From positions 143,358-207,357 of the forward strand of contig NZ_OOHJ01000027.1 of the NCBI RefSeq assembly GCF_900323885.1: a DNA stretch of 64,000 nt, written 5' to 3'. The stretch comes from [Actinomadura] parvosata subsp. kistnae (GTDB lineage Bacteria; Actinomycetota; Actinomycetes; Streptosporangiales; Streptosporangiaceae). Numbering within the stretch: position 1 is the first letter of the stretch; each line of letters starts with the position of its first letter. The notes below the pieces were generated by a model. It had not been told where the DNA came from. It was given only the letters and a program-made list of their open reading frames with translations, and ran no database searches. Below, piece by piece: positions 1 to 7,666 of this stretch. The position numbers and the translations under genes were made by a program.

Positions 1-118
1 CCAGGCCCACCCCGAGTTCCGCTCCCGGCCGACGCGGGCCAACCCGATGTTCAAGGGCCTCATCAACGCCGCACTCGCCTACGCCGACAGCCGCGTCGGT
101 GCCAAGGTGGGCCCATGA
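1..118 (+). CDS. pyrG: CTP synthase, C-terminal end (partial)
   Basis: Only the last 38 codons are present; the gene enters from the left edge and is read in the frame beginning at base 2, ending at TGA 116-118. The tail contains PEFRSRPTRANPMFKGL, the typical end of the glutamine amidotransferase domain of CTP synthase, which makes CTP from UTP, ATP and glutamine. The neighbours that follow (Nudix hydrolase, then xerD) are the usual actinobacterial partners of pyrG, which supports the call despite the short fragment. Confidence 0.9.
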   Translation, partial: QAHPEFRSRPTRANPMFKGLINAALAYADSRVGAKVGP

Positions 119-191
119 ACGCCGGAGCGACGAGCCTCGGCCCGGAGGCGGCAGCTTGCGTAACCACGCAGGGCCGGAAGCGAGTGCGACC

Positions 192-803
192 ATGAACATC
201 GAAGACACGCCCGAGTCGTGGGACGTCGTCGATTCCAAGCACCGGTTCAAGGGCTACGTGATCGAAGTCGTCACCGACACAGTCAAGATGCCTCGTGACG
301 AGGTCGCCGACCGCGACTACGTCGTGCACCCGGGGGCCGTCGCCGTGGTCGCGCTCGACGAGCACGACCGCGTCCTGATGATCAGGCAGTACCGCCACCC
401 CACCCGGCACCTCATGTGGGAGCTGCCCGCCGGGATCCGCGACGTGGCAGGCGAACCGCTCGTCACCACCGCCGCCCGCGAGCTGGCCGAGGAGGCCGGC
501 TACCGCGCCGACACCTGGTACACCCTGGTCGACCTGCGTTCCTCGCCGGGCATGACCGACGAGCGGGTCCGCGTGTTCCTCGCGCGCGGCCTGAGCAGGA
601 TCCCCGACGAGGAGAACGGCTTCGTGCACCGGCACGAGGAGATCGACATGCCGGTCGAATGGGTCCCTCTGGCCGACGCGGTCGAGAAGGCGCTCATGGG
701 AATGATCCACAATTCCTCGACCGTGGCCGGTATCCTCGCCGCATATGCGGCATCGGTCGAGGGGCACGCCCTGCTCCGCCCGGCCGACGCCCCGGAGGCG
801 TGA
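192..803 (+). CDS. Nudix hydrolase, ADP-ribose pyrophosphatase-like
   Basis: A 203-residue cytoplasmic Nudix protein. The Nudix box spans about residues 81-103: G81, E88, R96-E97-L98, E100-E101 and G103 are all present, so the metal site looks complete. The box lies in the fold typical of ADP-ribose and nucleoside-diphosphate-sugar pyrophosphatases, enzymes that split ADP-ribose to AMP and ribose 5-phosphate. I chose ATG 192 because the family homology begins there; the frame is open upstream to 99 but that stretch looks non-coding. It sits between pyrG and xerD, as in Mycobacterium tuberculosis and Streptomyces. The exact substrate cannot be read from sequence. Confidence 0.85.
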   Translation: MNIEDTPESWDVVDSKHRFKGYVIEVVTDTVKMPRDEVADRDYVVHPGAVAVVALDEHDRVLMIRQYRHPTRHLMWELPAGIRDVAGEPLVTTAARELAEEAGYRADTWYTLVDLRSSPGMTDERVRVFLARGLSRIPDEENGFVHRHEEIDMPVEWVPLADAVEKALMGMIHNSSTVAGILAAYAASVEGHALLRPADAPEA

Positions 804-818
804 CGGAAGGACCAGTTC

Positions 819-1724
819 GTGGAGGCGGTGCTCTCCAGCTACCTCGCCCATCTGGCCGTGGAGCGCGGCCTGGCCGCCAACACGCTCGCGTCCTACCGCC
901 GTGACCTGCGCCGGTACTTCGAACACCTCCAGGCGCGCGGCCGCCTGGAGCTCGACGAGGTGGGGGAGGCCGACGTGCTGGCCTTCCTCGCGGCGCTGCG
1001 CGAGGGCGACGGCGAGCACCCCGCCCTCGTCGCCAGCTCCGCCGCCCGCGCCGTCTCCGCCGTGCGCGGGCTGCACCGCTTCGCCCTGCGCGAAGGCGTC
1101 ACGGCCCACGACCCCGCCCACGAGGTACGCCCGCCGCGCCAGCTCCGCCGGCTGCCCAAGGCCATCGGCGTGGACGAGGTCGAACGCCTCATCGCCGCCT
1201 CCGGCCCCGACGGCGCCCCCCTCACGCTGCGCAACCGCGCCCTGCTCGAGGTCCTGTACGGCACCGGCGCCCGCATCTCCGAGGCCGTCGGGCTGGCCGT
1301 CGACGACCTGGAGGACGACCAGGTGCGCCTGCACGGCAAGGGCGGCCGCACCCGCGTCGTCCCCCTGGGCAGGTACGCCCGTTCGGCGCTGGACGCGTAC
1401 CTCGTGCGGGCCCGCCCCGGGCTGCTCGCCCACGGCCGCGGCACCCCCGCCGTCTTCCTCAACGCCCGCGGCGGCCGGCTGACCAGGCAGGGAGCCTGGG
1501 AGGTGCTCCAGGCCGCCGCCGAACGAGCCGGACTCGACGGGATAAGCCCGCACGTACTCCGGCATTCCTTTGCAACTCACCTCATCGACGGCGGCGCTGA
1601 CGTTAGGGTGGTACAGGAGTTGCTGGGCCACGCCTCGGTGACGACCACACAGGTCTACACCCTGGTCACGGTCGACAAACTTCGCGAGGTCTACGCCGCC
1701 GCGCATCCACGCGCCCGGCAGTGA
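819..1724 (+). CDS. xerD: Site-specific tyrosine recombinase XerD
   Basis: A 301-residue tyrosine recombinase with an N-terminal SAM-like core-binding domain (about 1-90) and a C-terminal catalytic domain. All catalytic residues can be placed: R152 (GTGARISE), K174 (LHGKGGRTR), H245 and R248 (HVLRHS), H271 (LGHAS) and nucleophile Y280 (QVYT). With XerC it resolves chromosome dimers at dif by strand exchange. Start GTG 819 has GGAAGG eight bases upstream. Its position beside the ParA and ScpAB genes is the conserved actinobacterial arrangement, so it is the housekeeping XerD and not a phage integrase. Confidence 0.95.
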   Translation: MEAVLSSYLAHLAVERGLAANTLASYRRDLRRYFEHLQARGRLELDEVGEADVLAFLAALREGDGEHPALVASSAARAVSAVRGLHRFALREGVTAHDPAHEVRPPRQLRRLPKAIGVDEVERLIAASGPDGAPLTLRNRALLEVLYGTGARISEAVGLAVDDLEDDQVRLHGKGGRTRVVPLGRYARSALDAYLVRARPGLLAHGRGTPAVFLNARGGRLTRQGAWEVLQAAAERAGLDGISPHVLRHSFATHLIDGGADVRVVQELLGHASVTTTQVYTLVTVDKLREVYAAAHPRARQ

Positions 1725-1767
1725 TCTATAGTCTTTTGGGACGTGCGCCGGCCCACGGCGTGCCGCC

Positions 1768-1809
1768 TTGCCGCGTTAAGTAGTGACGCCATAGTGTCCG
1801 TCCGGACGG
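1768..1809 (+). promoter_or_regulatory. Candidate promoter and palindrome upstream of parA-scpAB
   Basis: TTGCCG (1768-1773) and TAGTGT (1792-1797) are separated by 18 bases and resemble a housekeeping -35/-10 pair. They are followed at once by the perfect 12-base palindrome CCGTCCGGACGG (1798-1809), where a start site or operator could lie. This is the only sizeable gap (118 bases) before the parA-scpA-scpB-rluB run. Inferred by eye. Confidence 0.35.
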
Positions 1810-1842
1810 TCCGGTTCGGGATCGTCAGGGAGGTTCGAGCTG

Positions 1843-2784
1843 GTGACTGTGGAGACCAAGGGTTCGACCCCGGGGACCCCCGACAACCCCTGGGGCGACA
1901 CCAAGACCAACGCGCCTTCCAACGGCGTCAATCTCGGCCCGACGCAGCGGCCACGACCGGTGTTCCCGGATCCGGTGCCCCCGGCGGTGCACGGCCCGGC
2001 GCGCGTGGTCGCGATGGTCAACCAGAAGGGTGGCGTCGGCAAGACCACCACCACCATCAACCTGGGCGCCGCACTCGTCGAGTACGGCCTCAAGGTGCTG
2101 CTGGTCGACTTCGACCCGCAGGGCGCGCTGTCCGTCGGCCTGGGCATCAACCCGCTCCAGCTCGACCTGACCGTCTACAACCTGCTCATGGAGCGCGGCG
2201 TCACCGCCGAAGAGGTGCTGCTGCAGACCGGCGTCGAGGGCCTCGACCTGCTGCCCAGCAACATCGACCTGTCCGCCGCCGAAGTCCAGCTCGTCACCGA
2301 GGTCGCCCGCGAGCAGGTGCTCGGCCGCGTCATCAAGCCGCTCCTGCCGCACTACGACGTGTGCCTCATCGACTGCCAGCCGTCGCTCGGCCTGCTCACC
2401 ATCAACGCGCTCACCTGCGCCCACGGCGTCATGGTGCCGCTGGAGTGCGAGTTCTTCGCCCTGCGCGGCGTCGCCCTGCTCATGGACACCATCTCCAAAG
2501 TCCAGGAGCGGCTCAACGAAGAGCTCGAGATCGAGGGCCTGCTCGCCACCATGTACGACGCCCGCACCCTGCACGGGCGCGAAGTGCTGGCCCGCGTCGT
2601 GGAGGCGTTCGGCGACAAGGTGTTCCACACCGTCATCAACCGCACGGTGCGCTTCCCCGACGCCACGGTCGCCGGCGAGCCGATCACGACGTTCGACCCG
2701 TCGTCCCTCGGCGCCAACGCCTACCGTGAGCTGGCCCGCGAGGTGCTCTCGCGCTGGCCGGCGCCTGCCACAATGGCCAGGTGA
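1843..2784 (+). CDS. ParA/Soj-family ATPase of the scpAB cluster
   Basis: A 313-residue ParA-type ATPase. After a roughly 50-residue Pro/Gly-rich N-terminal tail, the deviant Walker A motif KGGVGKTT occupies about residues 62-69, and VLLVDFDPQG follows as the switch region; CLIDCQPSLG is the Walker B region. It belongs to the ParA paralogue found upstream of scpA in Actinobacteria and is not the oriC-linked ParA, as no parB follows. Start GTG 1843 is preceded by AGGGAGG at 1827-1833. The stop overlaps the scpA start as GTGA, suggesting coupled translation. A role in chromosome organisation is inferred from the neighbours. Confidence 0.9.
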   Translation: MTVETKGSTPGTPDNPWGDTKTNAPSNGVNLGPTQRPRPVFPDPVPPAVHGPARVVAMVNQKGGVGKTTTTINLGAALVEYGLKVLLVDFDPQGALSVGLGINPLQLDLTVYNLLMERGVTAEEVLLQTGVEGLDLLPSNIDLSAAEVQLVTEVAREQVLGRVIKPLLPHYDVCLIDCQPSLGLLTINALTCAHGVMVPLECEFFALRGVALLMDTISKVQERLNEELEIEGLLATMYDARTLHGREVLARVVEAFGDKVFHTVINRTVRFPDATVAGEPITTFDPSSLGANAYRELAREVLSRWPAPATMAR

Positions 2785-3602
2785 CCACCGAGCAGCCGCC
2801 GCCCCCGCAGGGCTTCCAGGTCCACCTGGACGTCTTCGAGGGCCCCTTCGACCTGCTCCTCGGCCTCATCGCCAAGCACAAGCTCGACATCACCGAGGTC
2901 TCCCTCTCCAAGGTCACCGACGAGTTCATCGCCTACATCCGCTCCCGCGGCCCCGAATGGGACCTCGACCAGACCAGCCACTTCCTGCTGGTCGCCGCCA
3001 CCCTGCTCGACCTCAAGGCGGCCCGGCTGCTGCCCAGCGGCGAAGTCGAGGACGAGGAAGACCTCGCCCTGCTGGAGGCCCGCGACCTGCTGTTCGCGCG
3101 GCTGCTGCAGTACAAGGCGTACAAAGAAGTCGCCAAGGTCTTCGCGGGCCGCATGGCCGAAGAGGCGCTGCGCTTCCCCCGTACCGTGCCCATGGAAGAG
3201 CAGTTCGCCAACCTCCTGCCCGAGCTCATCCTCGGCATCGGCCCCGAACAGCTCGCCCGCATCGCCGCCAAGGCCTTCACCCCCAAACTGCCGCCCACCG
3301 TCAACCTGGGCCACGTCTACCAGCCGCTGGCCAGCGTCAAGGAGCAGGCGGCCATCCTCGTCATGCACCTGCGCCGGCTCCGGCGCGCCACCTTCCGCCA
3401 GCTCGTCGCCGACTGCGACGGCACCTTCGAGGTCATCGCCCGGTTCCTGGCCGTGCTGGAGCTCTTCCGGGAGTCGGCGGTGACGTTCGAACAGGTCGAA
3501 CCCCTGGGCGACCTGCACGTGACCTGGACGGGCTCCGACGACGGCGACGTCGCGGTGGGGGACGACTACGAGGAAACCGCGGAGAAACCAACTCATGAAT
3601 GA
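2781..3602 (+). CDS. scpA: Segregation and condensation protein A (kleisin)
   Basis: A 273-residue kleisin, close to the usual length for the family. The N-terminus (FQVHLDVFEGPFDLLLGLI) is the family signature that contacts the SMC neck, and the C-terminal part (about 200-250) is the winged-helix region. With ScpB it bridges the SMC dimer in the bacterial condensin that compacts and segregates the origin region. The GTG start overlaps the parA stop, and the end overlaps the reading frame that opens at ATG 3595, the natural start of scpB. Coding quality is uniform with no sign of disruption. Confidence 0.95.
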   Translation: MTTEQPPPPQGFQVHLDVFEGPFDLLLGLIAKHKLDITEVSLSKVTDEFIAYIRSRGPEWDLDQTSHFLLVAATLLDLKAARLLPSGEVEDEEDLALLEARDLLFARLLQYKAYKEVAKVFAGRMAEEALRFPRTVPMEEQFANLLPELILGIGPEQLARIAAKAFTPKLPPTVNLGHVYQPLASVKEQAAILVMHLRRLRRATFRQLVADCDGTFEVIARFLAVLELFRESAVTFEQVEPLGDLHVTWTGSDDGDVAVGDDYEETAEKPTHE

Positions 3603-4050
3603 CGACAACCCACTGCCCACCCCTCGCCGCTCCCCCGACGCGGACCCACCCCTCCCCGCCTGGATGACCCTCCCCGGCTCCCTCGCCCAACCCGGCGCCC
3701 CGCAGGTGGAAGCCGAGCACGCCGTTGAGGACGCGGGGGTCGAGAGCACGGGACCGGACGCGGCGGACGGGCACGGTGCCGGCATCGAGGATCCCGCACT
3801 TGAGCACACCGGCCCGGAGAACGCGGCCAGCGGTGACCTTGAGGACGCCGACGCGGCGGGCGCTGGGCATGCGGACGTCGTGGCGGACGACGCGATTGGC
3901 GCGCTGGGCGCGGGGCTTGGGGCGCCGGGTCGGCGGGTCGTGGTGCGGTGGAGTTCGGCGCAACGCGCGCGCCCGAGGACGCGGCCGCCCCGGAGGCTGA
4001 GGCGGCGGCCCGGCCGGGCGAGTCGGGCGCTGAGGCGGCGGCCCGGCAGG
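3595..4050 (+). other. scpB: 5' part of scpB, out of frame with the rest
   Basis: ATG 3595 lies inside the end of scpA and opens an acidic, Ala/Gly/Asp/Glu-rich frame (MNDDNPLPTPRRSPDADPPL...) that reads sensibly to about 3918. It then degrades into Arg-rich shadow sequence, and the same acidic style continues in the -1 frame to about 4042, and after another -1 step in the frame of the scpB core. The first break is at a four-G run (3919-3922) where the third repeat copy has five G (4361-4365). The second is at CCC (4042-4044) where copy 2 has CCCC (4209-4212). I read this as the true N-terminus of ScpB with two single-base losses. Confidence 0.65.
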
Positions 4051-4590
4051 TGCGACGGGTGCTGGCCATGCGGACGTCGGGGCGGACAGCGCGGTCGGCG
4101 CGCTGGACGCCGGGCTTGTGGGCGCCGGGTCGGCGGGTCGTGGTGCGGTGGAACTCGGCGCAACGCGCGCGCCCGAGGAGGTGGCCGCCCCGGACGCGGA
4201 GGCGGCGGCCCCGGCGGGCGCTGGGCTTGCGGGCATCGGGGCGGACGACGCGGTGGGCGCGTCGGATGTGGGGCTTGTGGGCGTAGGAGCGGACGGCGCG
4301 GCGGGCGCTGGGCTTGCGGACGCCGGGGCGGACGACGCGGGCGCGTTGGACGCGGTGCTTGGGGGCGCCGGGTCGGCGGGTCGTGGTGCGGCGGAGTTCG
4401 GCGCAACGCGCGCGCCCGAGGAGGTGGCCGCCCCGGACGTGGAGGCGGCGGCCCCGGCGGGCGCTGGGCTTGTGGGCATCGGGGTGGATGACGCGGGCGC
4501 GTTGGACGCGGGGCTTGTGGGCGCTGGGTCGGCGGGTCGTGGTGTGGCGGAGTTCGGCGCAACTGGCGCGTCCGAGGAGGCGGTTGAGGG
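3862..4590 (+). repeat. Imperfect tandem repeats coding an Ala/Gly/Asp-rich segment of scpB
   Basis: About three and a half copies of an imperfect unit of roughly 180 bases lie head to tail. Each contains GGGTCGGCGGGTCGTGGTG followed by an ATRAPE(E/D) coding block and a (A/P)AGAG(L/H) plus ADD block. Copies begin near 3862, 4051, 4300 and 4480 (the last partial). The encoded sequence is low complexity, acidic and probably disordered. Copy-to-copy alignment is what exposes the two frame breaks. Confidence 0.75.
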
Positions 4591-5167
4591 CTCTGGGGTC
4601 GAGGGGGCCGGGGGAAATGGGGGAGGGCCGACGCTGGAGGCGGCGTTGGAGGCTATCCTGCTTGTGGTTGACGAGCCCGTCGCCGAGGTGACCCTGGCCC
4701 AGGTGCTGGAGCGGCCCACACACGAGGTGGGTGCCGCTCTGCGTGCTCTGGCCGCGGAATACACCGCCGCCGGGCGGGGTTTTGACTTGAGAGAAGTCGC
4801 GGGCGGCTGGCGGTTCTACACGCGGGCCGATTGCGCGGCGCTGGTCGAGCGGTTCGTACGCGACGGCCAGCAGACGCGGCTGACCCAGGCCGCGCTGGAG
4901 ACACTCGCGGTCGTGGCCTACCGGCAGCCGGTGAGCCGCGCCCGTGTCGCCGCCATTCGCGGCGTCAACAGCGACGGCGTCATGCGAACGCTCGTCGCCA
5001 GGGGGCTGGTCGAAGAGGCCGGCACCGACCCGGAGAGCCAGGCAGTGCTCTACCGGACAAGCTCATACTTCCTTGAACGTCTGGGACTGCGGGACCTGAG
5101 CGAGCTCCCCGAGCTCGCGCCCTTCCTCCCCGACGACGTGGAAAATCTCGAGGAGACAACAAAGTGA
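4118..5167 (+). CDS. scpB: Segregation and condensation protein B (core, with repeat-rich N-terminus)
   Basis: ScpB forms the winged-helix dimer that binds ScpA in the SMC condensin complex. The conserved part runs from about 4629 to 5120 (TLEAALEAILLVVDEP..., then TRLTQAALETLAVVAYRQPVS and RGVNSDG), matching the usual ScpB core of some 180-200 residues. The 4118 start (GTG) is only the first available start codon in this frame after the TGA at 4031-4033; it falls inside a repeat and has no good ribosome site. The likely real start is ATG 3595 overlapping scpA, reached through two single-base frame breaks; the protein would then be about 524 residues, far longer than usual. The stop overlaps the rluB start as GTGA. 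Confidence 0.85.
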   Translation: MGAGSAGRGAVELGATRAPEEVAAPDAEAAAPAGAGLAGIGADDAVGASDVGLVGVGADGAAGAGLADAGADDAGALDAVLGGAGSAGRGAAEFGATRAPEEVAAPDVEAAAPAGAGLVGIGVDDAGALDAGLVGAGSAGRGVAEFGATGASEEAVEGSGVEGAGGNGGGPTLEAALEAILLVVDEPVAEVTLAQVLERPTHEVGAALRALAAEYTAAGRGFDLREVAGGWRFYTRADCAALVERFVRDGQQTRLTQAALETLAVVAYRQPVSRARVAAIRGVNSDGVMRTLVARGLVEEAGTDPESQAVLYRTSSYFLERLGLRDLSELPELAPFLPDDVENLEETTK

Positions 5168-6092
5168 TCAACAGGCGTAGCACCCCGTCCGGTGATGGAC
5201 GCGGTCGTGGACGTGCCGCCGGCTCCGGCCGTGCCGGGCGTCCCGCCTTCCGCTCCGACGACACCCGCGGCGGTTTCCGCCGCGACGACGACTCCCGCGG
5301 CGGCGGCCCCGCCGTGACGAGCGCGCCTCGCGTGATTCGCTGCGCGCCGACCGGGGCGGCACCCGCGCCCGGTACGGAGGCAGGCGCGACGGCGACAACG
5401 AGGGCCGTTCCGCCCGCGACGACCGCTTCGGCGGCGACCGCGGCAGCCGTTTCGGCGGCGAACGTGGCGACCGCTTCGGCGGTGGCCGTGGGGATCGTGG
5501 AGACCGCTTCGATGGTGGCCGTGGCGACCGCGGTGACCGTGGCGGCAGGGACGAGCGTGACGGCCGTTACGGCCGTGATGACCGGTCCGGAGGTCGCGGT
5601 GAGCGCGATGACCGCTTCGGTGGCCGCGCCGACCGCTTCGGCGCCGGCCGGAGTGACCGTCCCGCCCGCGATGACCGCTTCGGCGGTGGCCGCGCCGACC
5701 GTCCCGCCCGTGAGGAGCGGTTCGGTGGCCGGGGTGACCGTCCCGTCCGCGATGACCGGTTCGGACGTGGTGAGCGTGGTCCGCGCGGCGAGGAGCGGGG
5801 CGGTTTCCGTTCCGACCGGCGTGATGACCGGCGTGACGACCGCCGCTACGAGAGCCGCGACGCGGGCCGTGACTCAGGACGCGACGACCGCAGTTACACG
5901 AGCCGCGACGACCGCGGCTACGTAAGCCGTGACGACCGTCGTGACGACCGGGCCGGTGGGTTCCGGGCGGGGCGGAGCGGGCGTAGGGAGGAGTTCGCGC
6001 CGAGGTCGGCCGGCTCGACCCGGTCCCGTTACGGCCGCCGCGACGGCGACGACCGTCAGGGCGGCGACCGCCGCGCGCCGCGCCGTGACGGC
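5164..6092 (+). other. rluB: 5' part of rluB coding an Arg/Asp/Gly-rich disordered region, one frame break
   Basis: GTG 5164 overlaps the scpB stop and begins a basic sequence (MINRRSTPSGDGRGRGRAAG...). At a CCCC run (5307-5310) the sensible frame moves by -1. Reading with one extra C continues, without any stop, into the RluB core through many RDDRFGG, RGDRGDR and RDDRRYE blocks. In the uncorrected frame the sequence becomes a monotonous Ala/Thr/Val shadow that ends near 5925. I read 5164-7139 as one gene of about 658 codons with a single-base loss, probably a consensus error. Confidence 0.7.
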
Positions 6093-7139
6093 GTGCAGAC
6101 GATCGGCGGCGGCCCCAGGCGCGGCGGCGGCTCCCAGAGCTTCGGCCAGGGCTATGGGCAGGGCAATGGCCAGGGTTACGGTCAGCGCTCCGGTCAGGGC
6201 TCTCGGCAGGGTTACGGCCAGGGCTCCGCGCAGGGCCGCAGTCAGGGCTCCGCACAGGGCCGGGGTCAGGGGTCCGGGCAGAGTTACGGGCAGGGCGCCG
6301 GGCAGACTTACGGCAGCCCGCAGGAGAGGCGGGTGAAGGCGGCCAGGCAGCCGCTGCGCGACCACGCCTTCTACCCCGAGGGCTACACCGACGAGCGCGA
6401 CACCACCGAGGTCCCCGGCGGCGTGCGGCTGCAGAAGGTGCTCGCGCAGGCGGGCGTGGCCAGCCGCAGGGCGTGCGAGGAGATGATCGGCGAGGGCCGG
6501 GTCACGGTGAACGGCCAGGTCGTGCGGAGGTTCGGCGCGAAGGTCGACCCGGCGACGCAGGTCATCCACGTCGACGGCAAGCGCATCCCGACGGCTCCCG
6601 ACCTCGTCTACTACGCCCTGAACAAGCCCATCGGCGTCGTCTCGACGATGGACGACCCGCAGGGCCGCCCGTGCCTGGCCGACTATGTGGAGGAGCTGGC
6701 GCCGCGGCTGTTCCACGTGGGCCGGCTCGACACCGAGACCGAGGGCCTGCTGCTGCTCACCAACGACGGCGAGCTGGCCAACCGGCTGACGCACCCGAGC
6801 TACGGCGTGCAGAAGAAGTACTGGGCGAAGGTGCCGGGGCCGATCCCGCGCGACCTGGGCCGCCGGCTCAAGCAGGGCATCGAGCTGGAGGACGGCATCG
6901 CCAGGGCGGACTCGTTCTCGATCGTGCAGGAGCACGGCCAGCAGGCGCTGGTCGAGGTCGTCCTGCATGAGGGGCGCAAGCACGTGGTGCGGCGGATGCT
7001 GGAGGAGGCCGGTCACCGGGTGATCGACCTGGCCAGGATCGAGTTCGGGCCGGTGAAGCTGGGCCGGACGAAGCCCGGCACCGTCAGGGCGCTGACCTTG
7101 AAGGAAGTCGGCGAGCTGTACGCGGCCGTGAAGCTGTAA
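6093..7139 (+). CDS. rluB: 23S rRNA pseudouridine synthase, RluB family
   Basis: Numbering from the first available in-frame start (GTG 6093): residues 15-75 are Gly-Gln repeats (GYGQG, GSAQG), about 112-158 form the S4 RNA-binding domain (RLQKVLAQAGVASRRACEE), and the catalytic block GRLDTETEGLLLLTNDGEL puts the essential aspartate at D213. Later come KKYWAKV and EGRKHVVRRML, typical of the RsuA/RluB/E/F family, which isomerises a uridine in 23S rRNA. The true N-terminus very likely lies at GTG 5164, so the enzyme carries roughly 400 extra residues of disordered, Arg/Gly-rich sequence. It follows scpB as in other Actinobacteria and is closed by a strong hairpin. Confidence 0.9.
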   Translation: MQTIGGGPRRGGGSQSFGQGYGQGNGQGYGQRSGQGSRQGYGQGSAQGRSQGSAQGRGQGSGQSYGQGAGQTYGSPQERRVKAARQPLRDHAFYPEGYTDERDTTEVPGGVRLQKVLAQAGVASRRACEEMIGEGRVTVNGQVVRRFGAKVDPATQVIHVDGKRIPTAPDLVYYALNKPIGVVSTMDDPQGRPCLADYVEELAPRLFHVGRLDTETEGLLLLTNDGELANRLTHPSYGVQKKYWAKVPGPIPRDLGRRLKQGIELEDGIARADSFSIVQEHGQQALVEVVLHEGRKHVVRRMLEEAGHRVIDLARIEFGPVKLGRTKPGTVRALTLKEVGELYAAVKL

Positions 7140-7156
7140 TCTGGCCGGACGAAGGA

Positions 7157-7180
7157 GCCCGTGCGAACCTCCGCACGGGC
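7157..7180 (+). terminator. Hairpin terminator after rluB
   Basis: GCCCGTGCG (7157-7165) pairs perfectly with CGCACGGGC (7172-7180) around a six-base loop, followed by TTC. It lies 17 bases past the rluB stop. There is no U tract, as is common in this group. Confidence 0.75.
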
Positions 7181-7218
7181 TTCGCGTCTATGGAACCCGT
7201 CGGAAGGGGACGAACCAC

Positions 7219-7578
7219 ATGGTGCGGGCGATCCGTGGGGCCATCCAGGTGGATGCCAATGACCGCGACTCGGTCATCTCGGGCACGACCGAGCTGGTCA
7301 GCGCGATCATGGAGCGCAACAGCCTGTCCCCGGACGACGTGATCAGCGTGTTGTTCACGGCGACGCCCGACCTGACGGCGGAGTTCCCGGCGCTCGCGGC
7401 GCGTAAGCTGGGCTTCCACGAGGTGCCGCTGATCTGCTGCACCGAGATCGACGTGCCGGGGGCGCTGCCCCGCGTCGTACGCCTCATGGCCCATGTGGAG
7501 ACCGACCGGCCGCGTTCGGAGATCCAGCACGTCTATCTGCGCGGCGCGGTGGCGCTGCGCCAGGACATCGCCCAATAG
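7219..7578 (+). CDS. aroH: Chorismate mutase, AroH type
   Basis: A 119-residue monofunctional chorismate mutase of the trimeric AroH fold (the Bacillus subtilis type), which converts chorismate to prephenate. Visible family blocks are AIRGAIQV at the N-terminus with the active-site arginine, LFTATPDLTAEFPA, CCTEIDVPG and HVYLRGAVALR. Length matches the family (about 120). The next gene, tyrA, uses prephenate, so the two form a short branch toward tyrosine inside the core cluster. Start ATG 7219 is preceded by a purine-rich GGAAGGGGA stretch. Confidence 0.9.
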   Translation: MVRAIRGAIQVDANDRDSVISGTTELVSAIMERNSLSPDDVISVLFTATPDLTAEFPALAARKLGFHEVPLICCTEIDVPGALPRVVRLMAHVETDRPRSEIQHVYLRGAVALRQDIAQ

Positions 7579-7666
7579 GGCACCCGCACCACCCCCGCTC
7601 CAGCGCACGGCCAGCCGGCCGCGCGAAACCACCAGCCCGCACGACCCGATGAATCAGGACATCGCG

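Noticed and set aside
819..1724. Phage or island integrase
   Set aside because: The tyrosine recombinase lies in the conserved pyrG-xerD-parA-scpAB order and matches housekeeping XerD; no attachment repeats or phage genes are nearby.
2721..4764. Long Pro/Arg-rich frames on the minus strand opposite scpA and scpB
   Set aside because: They mirror the GC-rich repeats of the plus strand, have no domain and no start context; scpA and the scpB core are clearly on the plus strand.
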